Positions 27,817-35,464 are shown, counted from the stretch's first letter. The stretch is DNA of 58,228 nucleotides from an uncultured Clostridia bacterium (GCA_934647235.1 CAKUFG010000017.1:1-58228); one strand, 5' to 3'. Notes: generated by a model not told the origin, from the letters alone. Translations and numbers: made by a program.

Positions 27817-28158
27817 TTATCCTTTGCTGTGATGATTCTGGAAGGTTCTTACCGTCATTTCAATACACTCGCGCTCATCCTGTTTCAATGTGCGAAAGCC
27901 GTCAATCAGCATACGCTCCTGTTCATTGAGCGCGTACACATCTGTCGGCTCAATGCGGCGGCGCATCTCCGTATTGCCCACCAGATAATCGATAGAGGTA
28001 TCAAAATATGCCGCCATCTGCTTTAATATTGCGATTTCCGGCTCGATATTCAGATTCTCGTATTTATAGATAGCCGGCTGCGTAACGTGCAAAATATCGG
28101 CCAGCTTTTGCTGACTGATGCCATACTCCAGCCGCAGCTTTTTCAGGTTGGGCAGCAC
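27817..28158 (-). CDS. XRE-family transcriptional regulator
   Basis: The 113-residue product has an N-terminal helix-turn-helix (NLKKLRLEYGISQQKLADILHVTQPAIYKYEN, split here as one XRE domain at residues 3-60) and a helical C-terminal part with EPTDVYALNEQERMLIDGF, like small Cro/cI-type repressors of Firmicutes. It starts with GTG at 28158 after an excellent GGAGGTGATCAC site; the upstream ATG has none. It is divergent from a secreted-protein gene, and a perfect 7-base inverted repeat lies between them over that gene's -35, which makes self and neighbour control likely. Confidence 0.88.
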   Translation of the reverse strand: MLPNLKKLRLEYGISQQKLADILHVTQPAIYKYENLNIEPEIAILKQMAAYFDTSIDYLVGNTEMRRRIEPTDVYALNEQERMLIDGFRTLKQDERECIEMTVRTFQNHHSKG

Positions 28159-28183
28159 GTGATCACCTCCTGTCGGTGATTCT

Positions 28184-28212
28184 ATTTTAACAACGATTGG
28201 TAATATCAAAAA
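28184..28212 (-). promoter_or_regulatory. Weak candidate promoter of the XRE regulator gene
   Basis: The minus strand shows TTTTTG, 17 bases, TAAAAT, 26 bases before the GTG start. The -35 is poor. It is the only spaced pair I found on this strand. Confidence 0.35.
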
Positions 28213-28220
28213 ATCCCCAT

Positions 28221-28257
28221 GGTTATTATTGACAATAACCGATAGTAATATTATAAT
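28221..28257 (+). promoter_or_regulatory. Promoter with overlapping operator for the secreted-protein gene
   Basis: TTGACA (28229-28234), 17 bases, TATAAT (28252-28257), a consensus promoter. The inverted repeat GGTTATT-6-AATAACC (28221-28240) covers the -35 box, a classic repressor position. The divergent XRE protein is the natural candidate to bind it. Confidence 0.75.
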
Positions 28258-28374
28258 ATAAACGGCAGTTATTTTCTGACAATTAATGAAAGGATTGGTG
28301 CAGCATGCGTTAAGTCCCTCAGCTTCATATCACCCCAGCAAACACAGCACTTACTACAGCAGGAGGAAAGAACA

Positions 28375-29019
28375 ATGAAATCAATCCGTATTCCCATCGC
28401 GATCTTATGCATGATCCTACTTTTATGTTCTGCCGCGCTGGCAGATGACTTTACGCTAAGAAGCGATATTCACTTCGGCGACACCATGGAAACAATCCTT
28501 CTGAAGGAAACCACGCTCACCCGCACCTCTGAAACCAGCAACTCCTTTTCCGGCACGATTGCAGGCTACAGCGGCTCAACCTGCGACTTTGCATTCGATG
28601 ATGAAGGCAAGCTCATAAGTATGACGTATGAGTTTGATTGTACATCCAGAGAGTCAACCAATAGCCATTACAAAACGCTTTACGACAGCTTAGTTCGCAA
28701 ATACGGGAGCCCTATCGGAAACACCAACGGCAACTGTGAATTGATCACAGGCCCTGCAATGAGCAACATGGCAGTATGGGTTTACCTCTTCGGAACATTT
28801 AATGGTTGGTCCGCCGACTACTATGATTATGACGAATGGACTGTTGATTGCGACGATTATCACGTCAAAATCGATCTTGTTTCCTTCTACTATAGAAATT
28901 CAGACTATGAATATACATATAAAGTCAACCTGAGCTACAAGCAATATACAGATGCAGAATACCAGGCTGCATTGGATGAAAAGAAAACCGAACGCGAGGC
29001 AGTCGATAACGATTTGTAA
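28375..29019 (+). CDS. Small secreted protein, AT-rich, unknown function
   Basis: The 214-residue product has a signal peptide (MKSIRIPIAILCMILLLCSAALA, cleavage near residue 23). The mature part is rich in Asp, Tyr, Ser and Thr (for example SADYYDYDEWTVDCDDYHVKIDL), suggesting a beta-rich fold with possible cation binding. The RSDIHFGDTMETILLKE opening recalls secreted proteins that begin with a conserved 'F.D..EEV...E' helix, but I do not recognise a family. The gene is more AT-rich than its neighbours, with AGA and AAA codons uncommon elsewhere here, a sign of possible transfer. It has a consensus promoter with an operator and an AGGAGG ribosome site. Confidence 0.85.
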   Translation: MKSIRIPIAILCMILLLCSAALADDFTLRSDIHFGDTMETILLKETTLTRTSETSNSFSGTIAGYSGSTCDFAFDDEGKLISMTYEFDCTSRESTNSHYKTLYDSLVRKYGSPIGNTNGNCELITGPAMSNMAVWVYLFGTFNGWSADYYDYDEWTVDCDDYHVKIDLVSFYYRNSDYEYTYKVNLSYKQYTDAEYQAALDEKKTEREAVDNDL

Positions 29020-29039
29020 TTTCACAACAGCGCCATAAA

Positions 29040-29080
29040 AACCGCGCGGGAGATTTCCTTCGGACTCTCCCGCGCGGTTT
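29040..29080. terminator. Strong bidirectional terminator
   Basis: A perfect 14-base stem (AACCGCGCGGGAGA and its complement) with a 12-base loop is followed by TTAATT and preceded by AAAA. It stops both the secreted-protein transcript and the converging mgtE transcript. Confidence 0.88.
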
Positions 29081-29124
29081 AATTATGAAGCTTTTCTGAA
29101 TGCATCAATGCGATTTCCAGCGTT

Positions 29125-29670
29125 TTACAGCTCCAGCCGCATATACACCAGCTCCTGATACCCTGCCGTGCGGGATCTGAAGCCTCTTGGATTGCGGCCA
29201 TACTCCGTAAAGCCTGCCTGGGTGTACAGAGCCATGGCACGGGCGTTATCGGCCACCACATCCAGCTCCAGCTGGGTATAGCCCGCCTGGCGGGCGCAAT
29301 CGATGCAGGCGTTCAGCAGGGCGCGGCCAATGCCCAAGCCCCAGTATTCGCGCGCCACGCTGACGCCAAACTCCGCGCGGTGGCGCAGCTTATATCTGCC
29401 GCCCACCGCATCGATCCCCGCCGTGCCCGCGATCGCATCGCCCACCTGGGCGATGATTTCCACCTCGTTGGCACTGTCGGCCTTGGCCTGCAGAAAGCGC
29501 GCCTCCGCCGCCGCATCGCTGCGGCTCTCGTCCGGATAGGTAAGCAGATAATCGGTCTCGCCATGGGTCAGGTTGAAGTTGTCGATCACCGCCGCCGCAT
29601 CCTCCGCCACAGCATGGCGCAGAACACAGGCGCGGCCATCCCTGAGCTGGATGGTCTGGTTATATTGCAA
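29125..29670 (-). CDS. GNAT acetyltransferase
   Basis: The 181-residue product is a single-domain GNAT enzyme. The acetyl-CoA pyrophosphate loop is in FGVSVAREYWGLGIGRALLNACI (about 105-127), followed by TQLELDVVADNARAMALYTQAGFTEYG. The N-terminal part (IQLRDGRACVLRHAVAEDAAAVI) is the usual first strand and helix. The substrate is unknown. The start is a TTG at 29670 after AAGGAG. It lies 16 bases downstream of mgtE in the same transcript. Confidence 0.88.
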   Translation of the reverse strand: MQYNQTIQLRDGRACVLRHAVAEDAAAVIDNFNLTHGETDYLLTYPDESRSDAAAEARFLQAKADSANEVEIIAQVGDAIAGTAGIDAVGGRYKLRHRAEFGVSVAREYWGLGIGRALLNACIDCARQAGYTQLELDVVADNARAMALYTQAGFTEYGRNPRGFRSRTAGYQELVYMRLEL

Positions 29671-29686
29671 AAGCAGTTCTCCTTTT

Positions 29687-31045
29687 TCAGGCCAGGCCCA
29701 GGATCATCCCGGCAAAGCCGCAGTAGATCAGCAGGGCAAGCGCATCCACAATGGTGGTGATGAACGGGCTGGCCATGACGGCCGGGTCGAAGCCCAGCTT
29801 ATCGGCCAGGATGGGCAGGGTGCAGCCCACCATTTTGGCGATGAACACCGTGACGCACAGCGTAAGGCAGATGGTCAGCGCAATGGGCACGCCCACGCGC
29901 TCAATCAGCAGCAGCTTTAAAAAGTTGGCCGCAGCCAGCGTCACGCCGCACATCACGGCCACGCGCGCTTCCTTCCACCACACCTTGAACAGATCCTTGA
30001 AGTGCAGCTCGCCCAGCGACAGGCTGCGGATCACCGTAACCGACGACTGGCTGCCGCAGTTGCCGCCCGTATCCATCAGCATGGGAATGGCGGCGGTCAG
30101 GGCGATGGAAAAGCTGAGCACGCCCTCAAAATGGGTGATGATCATGCCCGTAAAGGTGGCCGACAGCATCAGCAGCAGCAGCCAGGGAATGCGGCTTTTC
30201 CACAGCGTCCACACAGAGGTTTTCAGATACGGCCGGTCGCTGGGGGTGATAGCCGCCATCTTGCTGATATCCTCGGTGGCCTCTTCCTCGATGACGTCAA
30301 TGGCGTCGTCAACGGTAACGATACCCACCATGCGGTTTTCGGTATCCACCACGGGCAGGACGTTGAGATCGTACACGCTGAACAGGTGCGCCACGGACTC
30401 CTGATCCTCCTGGGTGGTCACGGAGATGACGTTGGTCTCCATGATATCCTGCATCCTGGCGTCCTCGCGCGCCATGACGATGCCGCGCAGGGAAACCACG
30501 CCCAGCAGGTGCCTGCTCTCGTCGATGATATAGCAGTTGTTGACCGTCTCCTTATCCATGCCCGTGCGGCGGATGGAGGCGATTGCGTCGGCGGCGGTCA
30601 TTTGCGGCCGCAGGGCCACAAACTCGATGGTCATGATGGAGCCGGCGCTGTCTTCGGGATAGCGCAGCAGCTCGTTGATGCTCTTGCGCATATCCGGGTC
30701 GGCCTGAGCCAGCAGACGCTTGACCACGTTGGCCGGCATCTCCTCCACCAGGTCTACCGCGTCGTCCACGTACAGTTCGTCCAGCACCGATTTCAGCTCG
30801 GTATCCGAAAAGCTGCGGATCAGCTTTTCCTGCATATCGGGCTCCATCTCCACAAAGGTCTCGGCGGCCTGCTCCTTGGGCAGCAGGCGGAACAGCGGAG
30901 CGGGCGCGTTATCCGGCATCATGGCGAACAGCGCCGCCACCTGCGCGGGCTGCATGGTAACCAGCACGTCGCGCAGGGTATTGTATTTTTTGTTTTCCCA
31001 CAATTTTTCCATTGTGGTTTCAAAGGCGTTATCGATCTGCGACAT
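29687..31045 (-). CDS. mgtE: Magnesium channel/transporter MgtE
   Basis: MgtE is a dimeric Mg2+ channel gated by cytoplasmic Mg2+. The 452-residue product has the N-terminal superhelical domain (1-130), two CBS domains (about 135-255; MTIEFVALRPQMTAADAI and METNVISVTTQEDQ), the plug helix and five membrane helices from about 285. The pore motif AIPMLMDTGGNCGSQSS is intact. Length is normal. The gene sits behind an M-box riboswitch and a small leader reading frame, so its expression should rise when Mg2+ falls. The ribosome site is CAGGAGGG at 31056 and nearby. Confidence 0.96.
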   Translation of the reverse strand: MSQIDNAFETTMEKLWENKKYNTLRDVLVTMQPAQVAALFAMMPDNAPAPLFRLLPKEQAAETFVEMEPDMQEKLIRSFSDTELKSVLDELYVDDAVDLVEEMPANVVKRLLAQADPDMRKSINELLRYPEDSAGSIMTIEFVALRPQMTAADAIASIRRTGMDKETVNNCYIIDESRHLLGVVSLRGIVMAREDARMQDIMETNVISVTTQEDQESVAHLFSVYDLNVLPVVDTENRMVGIVTVDDAIDVIEEEATEDISKMAAITPSDRPYLKTSVWTLWKSRIPWLLLLMLSATFTGMIITHFEGVLSFSIALTAAIPMLMDTGGNCGSQSSVTVIRSLSLGELHFKDLFKVWWKEARVAVMCGVTLAAANFLKLLLIERVGVPIALTICLTLCVTVFIAKMVGCTLPILADKLGFDPAVMASPFITTIVDALALLIYCGFAGMILGLA

Positions 31046-31102
31046 TTTTGAACCCTCCTGACTGTAGTTTGGTCTGGAAGGCGCAGATGCAGGCGCTTTG
31101 CG

Positions 31103-31186
31103 CTATGCAGCGGCGGGCCGCGCAGGACCTGCCGCGCGCGTTGTTCGTCCTATGTCCGCGCCCATGGCATTACTGTCTCCGTCCAT
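31103..31186 (-). CDS. Putative 27-residue leader peptide upstream of mgtE
   Basis: A short frame starts at ATG 31186 with an excellent AAGGAGG six bases upstream and ends with TAG 57 bases before mgtE. The predicted peptide begins MDGDSNAMGADIG and ends in PARPAAA. It lies between the M-box terminator and mgtE. The strong ribosome site is the main support. Its acidic start and proline-containing end recall Mg2+-responsive leader peptides such as MgtL of enterobacteria, where stalling tunes a downstream gene, but that comparison is inference. It could also be a chance frame after a polypurine tract. Confidence 0.45.
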   Translation of the reverse strand: MDGDSNAMGADIGRTTRAAGPARPAAA

Positions 31187-31224
31187 GACGGCCCTCCTTT
31201 TTTCTGGTTTTTGCAATAGAATAA

Positions 31225-31255
31225 GCGCCGCAGCCACCCGGAGGCGGCGCGGCGC
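31225..31255 (-). terminator. Riboswitch-linked terminator hairpin upstream of mgtE
   Basis: A GC stem (GCGCCGC / GCGGCGC, with inner GCC/GGC pairs) directly follows the M-box on the minus strand and is trailed by TTATTCTATT. It is the likely expression platform: formed when Mg2+ is bound, it would block transcription of mgtE. Confidence 0.65.
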
Positions 31256-31261
31256 ATGCAT

Positions 31262-31432
31262 GCTAAGCATCGCTGCTATCGTTCGAGCTTCAGCATCGCC
31301 GGGCGATGAAACTGCGTTAGACCATGCCTTGTATTTCGACATTGCCTGTTCATACCTGCTCAGGGTGTCTCCACCCCTCCGCGGCAGCAGTCCGTATCCC
31401 TGCGGTAGCCTTGCCTACCGGGCTTTCGCGTA
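31262..31432 (-). ncRNA. M-box (ykoK) magnesium riboswitch
   Basis: Read on the minus strand, the leader holds the M-box hallmarks in order: the GGTAGGCAAGGCTACC hairpin, GGATACGGACTGCTGCC, a GGGGTGGAGACACCC hairpin, CAATGTCG with ACAAGGCATGG, the paired GCGTT/AACGC region, and the terminal CGATGCTGAAGCTCGAACG. The last block corresponds to the conserved CGAUGCUAAAGCUC segment of the Rfam M-box. The RNA should start within a few bases of 31432, directly after the -10. It senses Mg2+, and its gene, mgtE, is the expected target. Outer limits are approximate. Confidence 0.9.
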
Positions 31433-31438
31433 CATTTT

Positions 31439-31467
31439 ATTATACAAAGAATGGAAGCCTCTGTCAA
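31439..31467 (-). promoter_or_regulatory. Promoter of the mgtE riboswitch transcript
   Basis: The minus strand reads TTGACA, 17 bases, TATAAT, a perfect consensus, ending just before the M-box. This gives a leader of about 390 bases before mgtE. Confidence 0.88.
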
Positions 31468-31599
31468 TGAAAAAAAGCAATTAAGTCAAAACTGCGGCTT
31501 TTATGACAGTGATATGCAAAAAAAAAATAGCTGTACTTTCAAAATTGTATGATATGGGGAAATGTATTGCTTCTATCTGCCAATTATAATATCAGCATA

Positions 31600-31628
31600 T
31601 TGACTTTGTATATATTCTGCGCTATAAT
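31600..31628 (+). promoter_or_regulatory. Promoter of the second XRE regulator gene
   Basis: TTGACT, 17 bases, TATAAT, 69 bases before the GTG start. The stretch from 31468 to 31599 between this and the mgtE promoter is AT-rich and holds no gene that I can support. Confidence 0.75.
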
Positions 31629-31697
31629 ACCCAACGTATGAAACGTTATGCACCCCATTTTCGCAAGCACTAAAGGAATGTATCGGAGGTAGTCATC

Positions 31698-32045
31698 GTG
31701 GGACTCGAAGTAATTCGCACCGTTATGCAGCGCCAGGGCGTTACCAGCGACATGCTGTCCGCCATGAGCGGCGTACCCAAGAGCACAATCGACAAAATCG
31801 CATCCGGCGCAACGGATAATCCGCGCTATAAATCCCTGCAGAAGCTCGTTGACGCGCTGGGAATGACCATAGACGATTTCATCCGCATGGTAGACAACAA
31901 GGAACGCTCCACGGACGAAGACACCCTGATCTCCGTTTTCCACAGCATGAATCCTGACGGCCGCGCCCGCGCGCTGCAGCTGCTTCAGGATATGGCCGAC
32001 AGCGGTCATTACCCCATCCACCTGATCGGCAGGGACGCCGAGTAA
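31698..32045 (+). CDS. XRE-family DNA-binding protein
   Basis: The 115-residue product has an N-terminal XRE helix-turn-helix (about 4-65: VIRTVMQRQGVTSDMLSAMSGVPKSTIDKIASG, here quoted in part) and a C-terminal helix with MNPDGRARALQLLQDMA, a layout of small stand-alone repressors in Clostridia. The C-terminal helix probably mediates dimerisation. No sensor domain is visible. The start is a GTG at 31698 after CGGAGG. The gene is monocistronic, with its own promoter and terminator; its targets cannot be read from the sequence. Confidence 0.85.
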   Translation: MGLEVIRTVMQRQGVTSDMLSAMSGVPKSTIDKIASGATDNPRYKSLQKLVDALGMTIDDFIRMVDNKERSTDEDTLISVFHSMNPDGRARALQLLQDMADSGHYPIHLIGRDAE

Positions 32046-32060
32046 CCCAACACTGCAAAT

Positions 32061-32107
32061 AAAACAGAGCCGCCTGTCAGCCTGAGCTGCAAACGGCTCT
32101 GTTTTTT
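32061..32107. terminator. Bidirectional terminator
   Basis: A 12-base stem (AAAACAGAGCCG and its complement) with a 21-base loop runs into TTTTTT on the plus strand and, read backwards, into TTTTATTT. It separates the XRE gene from the converging phospholipid operon. Confidence 0.8.
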
Positions 32108-32127
32108 GTTGTCAAAGCTTTCTCGCA

Positions 32128-32961
32128 TCACGGCATACGGTCCAGGCGCTGGCCCAGCAGCACCCGCGTTTCCTCGCCGCGCCGCGCGGCGGCAAAAAAG
32201 CGCTCGTCCACCCTGGCCTTTCCCTTTTGCAGCAGCAGCGCCACGGTGGAGCCGCCATAATGAAAGCAGCCCTTCTCCGCGCCGCGCGTAAAGGCGCCCG
32301 CTCCGTCATGGTTGCAGATGCGCCCCACCAGCAGCGCGCCCACCTCGATCTGGGCGACGACGCCGAAGTGCCTGGTCTGCATCAGGGTATACTCGCGGCA
32401 ATTCTGGATAAACACGTCGGTATGCTCCAGCGCAATGGGCCGCACCGTGTGCAGCCTGCCCGGAACAAAGACATTCTCGTCTTTCTCACCGTCGTCGATG
32501 TAATGATAGCGGTGATAATCATCCACGCACAGGCGAAATACCAGGCAATCACCGCCTGCAAACAGCGCCGCGCGCGGATCGCCGCCCAGCAGGGCGCGCA
32601 CATCATAGCGGCTGCCCTTGATATCAAACACGCCCGTCTCATCCAGATGATACGCGCTCAGCCGCCCGTCGCAGGGGGCGAACAGGCAGGCGGGATCCTG
32701 CGGCAGCGGACGCAGCTCCGGGCGGATACGGCGGGTAAAAAAGTCGTTGAAGCTATGGTAGGTTTCGGGCAGATAGTCTGCCATGCGGATACTATTTTTG
32801 CGGATAAAGGGGCCGATCAGCGCGCAGGATACGCGCCGGTCCAGCAGCCAGCCTGCGGCACGTGAAAGCGGCCGCGCCGTCAGCGGGCGCAGCAGCATCC
32901 GGCCTGGCGCCGTGCCGTATAAAAAGCGCAGCGCGCCCCCGTCAGAACGCGCGGAAGCCAT
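32128..32961 (-). CDS. psd: Phosphatidylserine decarboxylase
   Basis: This membrane-associated, pyruvoyl-dependent enzyme converts phosphatidylserine to phosphatidylethanolamine. The 277-residue proenzyme has the N-terminal FLYGTAPGRMLLRPL, the SFNDFFTRRIRPELRPL block, the FAPCDGRLSAYHLD segment with the catalytic aspartate, DDYHRYHYIDDG with conserved histidines, and the self-cleavage site GGST in FHYGGSTVALLLQKG. Cleavage would leave a small alpha chain of about 35 residues carrying the pyruvoyl group. ATG 32961 overlaps the end of pssA by 20 bases and has no clear ribosome site, so translation is probably coupled to pssA. Confidence 0.94.
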   Translation of the reverse strand: MASARSDGGALRFLYGTAPGRMLLRPLTARPLSRAAGWLLDRRVSCALIGPFIRKNSIRMADYLPETYHSFNDFFTRRIRPELRPLPQDPACLFAPCDGRLSAYHLDETGVFDIKGSRYDVRALLGGDPRAALFAGGDCLVFRLCVDDYHRYHYIDDGEKDENVFVPGRLHTVRPIALEHTDVFIQNCREYTLMQTRHFGVVAQIEVGALLVGRICNHDGAGAFTRGAEKGCFHYGGSTVALLLQKGKARVDERFFAAARRGEETRVLLGQRLDRMP

Positions 32962-33637
32962 TGTATTTCAGCAGCAGGATCAGCAGAAATTCCAGCCCGC
33001 CGATGCCCACCATGATCAGAACCGTGCGCAGCGTGGGCTTGCGCATGCGGAATTTGCCCACAAAGGCCAGCGCCGTCAGCAGCATCACCGCGTAATAGCC
33101 GATGGCGATGTCCGTGCAGATCAGGTGCCGCAGCAGCAGAAAGGTGGGAAAAATCAGCGCCGAGCTGGTGACAGGCAGGCCGTAATACACCTTCTGCACC
33201 TTTTCGCCCGCCGCGCAGCCGGCCTCGGCCTGCACGTTAAAGTAGGCCAGGCGAATCAGCGCCGCCAGCACATAGAGCACAAAAATGCCTACATACACGG
33301 GGTAAGGCACCCGCGCCACCAGGCAGGGATCCTGCGGGGGATCGAAGATCATCGAGGCCTTGTACAGCCCTGCGCCGATGCAGGCGGGCAGCACGCCGAA
33401 GGCCACCAGATCGCTGAGCGAGTCGATCTGGATGCCGTATTGCTTTTCCTGCTCCGTGCGGTCGGTCTTGGTGCGGGCGATCATGCCGTCAAAGGCGTCG
33501 CACAGCCCGCTGATCAGCAGGAAAATGGCGCCGATGTAGGGATGGCCGTGCCCCGCCAGGGACACGAAAATCCCGATCACGGCCGATACCAGTGAGCCGT
33601 AGGTTAGCCAGACGGTATAATTGTAAAAACCCAGCAT
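32942..33637 (-). CDS. pssA: CDP-diacylglycerol-serine O-phosphatidyltransferase
   Basis: PssA makes phosphatidylserine from CDP-diacylglycerol and serine, the substrate of the next gene, psd. The 231-residue product has about six to seven membrane helices and the CDP-alcohol phosphotransferase motif: DAFDGMIAR, 11 residues, then the GIQIDSLSD part, giving the DG..AR........G...D...D pattern. Order and length fit the Bacillus-type enzyme. I use ATG 33637; a GTG at 33646, which overlaps the upstream stop as GTGA, is a fair alternative because AAGGA lies close to it. Confidence 0.94.
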   Translation of the reverse strand: MLGFYNYTVWLTYGSLVSAVIGIFVSLAGHGHPYIGAIFLLISGLCDAFDGMIARTKTDRTEQEKQYGIQIDSLSDLVAFGVLPACIGAGLYKASMIFDPPQDPCLVARVPYPVYVGIFVLYVLAALIRLAYFNVQAEAGCAAGEKVQKVYYGLPVTSSALIFPTFLLLRHLICTDIAIGYYAVMLLTALAFVGKFRMRKPTLRTVLIMVGIGGLEFLLILLLKYNGFRAF

Positions 33638-33642
33638 GCGCT

Positions 33643-34668
33643 TCACCGTTCCTTGCTTAACTTTCGTTTGGCGGCGTAGACAAGCAGCAGCGCCCCGCAC
33701 AAAACGACGCAGCTGTAGAAGGAAATCGCGCGGGACAGCAGCTCCAGCAATACCGGAGACTGCGCAAGCGACCGGTATCCATCCAGGAAGAGATAGTCCG
33801 CCACGCCCACCGAGCCGGGCAGCGGGACGGCGTTGGAGCCCAGGATCACCATGGTCTGTGCGGCAAACGCCTCGCCTATGCGGGTGCGATTGCCGCCTTC
33901 GGCCAGATACACGCACACGGGAGACAGCACGATGGCCAGCCGCTGCGCCAGGTTAAAGACAAAGCTCAGCAAAATCAGCTTCCATTGTCCGCGCAGCGCG
34001 CCGGAGCACTGCTGATAGTCGTCGCGCAGCTCGGCGTATTTCTGCTTGCGGCTTTCGATATCGCGGATCAGGTGCAGCTTATGGCCGATTTTCAGCGTCC
34101 AGTCCGCCAGCCGCAGGAAGATCGGCTCGTGGAAAATCAGCAGCGTCAGCCCGGCCAGCAGCGCCACCTGCGTGCCCGCGCCTACCCAGATCAAGATCCG
34201 CGAGGCGGGGCCGAACAGCTTCAGCAGCCCCGGATGCAGCGCAAGCCCAGCCGCAGCCATCAGCAGGATGGACAGGGTGTAGAGCACCAGGTTAATCAGC
34301 AGCGCCACGGCGGTGGGGGCGGCGGGAATGCCGCTGCGCATCATCAGCACCGCGCTGGCCGGCTGGCCGCCCGTGGCTGAGGGCGTGATGGCGGAAAAGT
34401 AAATATCCGCTGCGGAGTAGAGCACGCCCTGCCCCACGCTGCGCCGGTAGCCCAGCGCGCGGCAGATGGACAGCAGCGCCAGCCCTTCCAGCAAAATATA
34501 CAGCAGCGTGCACAGCGCAGCGGCAGCCAGTCCGGCGGGATGCGCCGCGCGCACATACTCCCAAAAGCCTTCTCGTGTAAAGGAAGCGCTTTGCGAGCAG
34601 ATGGTAAACACCGTCAGCCCGATCAGCAGCACGAATATCAGGCTGTACAGCCATTGCTTACGCTTCAT
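33643..34668 (-). CDS. YbhN/UPF0104-family membrane protein (LPG synthase TM-like)
   Basis: The 341-residue product has about eight membrane helices and matches the flippase-like domain of MprF and the YbhN/UPF0104 family. Conserved points are SAITPSATGGQPASAVLMMR near residue 90 and SNAVPLPGSVGVADYLFL near residue 280. It lacks the cytoplasmic aminoacyl-transfer domain of full MprF. Such proteins are thought to move lipids between leaflets, and its place between a PAP2 phosphatase and pssA-psd supports a lipid role (inference). ATG 34668 follows GGAG and overlaps the end of the PAP2 gene by 11 bases. The longer open frame is a shadow. Confidence 0.87.
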   Translation of the reverse strand: MKRKQWLYSLIFVLLIGLTVFTICSQSASFTREGFWEYVRAAHPAGLAAAALCTLLYILLEGLALLSICRALGYRRSVGQGVLYSAADIYFSAITPSATGGQPASAVLMMRSGIPAAPTAVALLINLVLYTLSILLMAAAGLALHPGLLKLFGPASRILIWVGAGTQVALLAGLTLLIFHEPIFLRLADWTLKIGHKLHLIRDIESRKQKYAELRDDYQQCSGALRGQWKLILLSFVFNLAQRLAIVLSPVCVYLAEGGNRTRIGEAFAAQTMVILGSNAVPLPGSVGVADYLFLDGYRSLAQSPVLLELLSRAISFYSCVVLCGALLLVYAAKRKLSKER

Positions 34669-35323
34669 GAGCAATTCTCCAGCGGGCGGCATAGCGCTCA
34701 CCCAGGCGCAGCCTGCGCGATATCCACAGGCCGATTTCGCCCACCAGGATGCCTGCGGGAATATCCAGCACCAGGTGCTGGCGCACCAGGACGGTGGAGG
34801 CATAGATGGCAAGCGACAGGATAAAAGCGGCGATTTTCACCCACTTTGGCACGCGGCGGCAGCGGGCAAGGCCGCGCCAGCACAGGTGGCTTTCCATGCA
34901 GTGAATGGAGGGAAACAGATTGTTTGGCACGTCAGTCCAGTAGATAAATCGCACCAGGCGGGAAAAGATGTCGTTGCCCGTCACCGCAGGCCGCTCCATC
35001 TGGGTGGGCAGGATCAGGAAAAAGGCCAGGCATATGAGCTTGCCAATCATCTCGCCAAACAGCATGCCGCAGCGCTCCGGGCTGTCGGCGGCAATGACCA
35101 TGTAGGCGAACCACCAGTATACAAACGACAGCATGTAGACCACGATAAACGGCGGCACCAGGGGAATGCGATGGTCGAGGGGCAGCGACAGATCGTAGGA
35201 CGTCATGCTCAGGTTAAAGAGCCGGCTGCCGTAGTAGGCCAGCATATTCAGCGCCAGACAGCCCAGCAGCGGCATCACCGCATATCTGGGGACATAGTGT
35301 TTCATCCAATTGAACAGCTTCAT
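34658..35323 (-). CDS. PAP2-family membrane phosphatase
   Basis: The 221-residue product has about six membrane helices and the PAP2 active-site pattern in its inositol-phosphotransferase-like form: RPAVTGND, then NLFPSIHCMES, then VLVRQHLVLDIPAGI, in which His of PSIH and His/Asp of the last motif are the catalytic set. Such enzymes act on phosphatidic acid, undecaprenyl diphosphate or related lipids at the outer face. As first gene of the pssA-psd operon it may feed or recycle lipid. ATG 35323 follows GGAG; the sequence upstream is charged and lacks a site. Confidence 0.87.
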   Translation of the reverse strand: MKLFNWMKHYVPRYAVMPLLGCLALNMLAYYGSRLFNLSMTSYDLSLPLDHRIPLVPPFIVVYMLSFVYWWFAYMVIAADSPERCGMLFGEMIGKLICLAFFLILPTQMERPAVTGNDIFSRLVRFIYWTDVPNNLFPSIHCMESHLCWRGLARCRRVPKWVKIAAFILSLAIYASTVLVRQHLVLDIPAGILVGEIGLWISRRLRLGERYAARWRIAHEA

Positions 35324-35369
35324 CCGGGATCTCCATTCCGGGGATTCGCGGGATAGACCCGCTTTTGCT

Positions 35370-35398
35370 ATCATATCACATCGTTGCTTGCAGTGCAA
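35370..35398 (-). promoter_or_regulatory. Promoter of the phospholipid operon
   Basis: The minus strand reads TTGCAC, 17 bases, TATGAT, 46 bases before the PAP2 gene. It lies directly after the pth terminator, so the phospholipid genes form a separate unit. Confidence 0.65.
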
Positions 35399-35431
35399 GG
35401 AAAAGCCAAAAACTGCCCGTATACGAAAAGC

Positions 35432-35460
35432 CTCCCGCGTGCGGAAACCCGCCGCGGGAG
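35432..35460 (-). terminator. Terminator after pth
   Basis: An eight-base stem (CTCCCGCG / CGCGGGAG) with a 13-base loop is followed on the minus strand by GCTTTTCG. It begins four bases beyond the pth stop codon. Confidence 0.7.
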
Positions 35461-35464
35461 CGCG

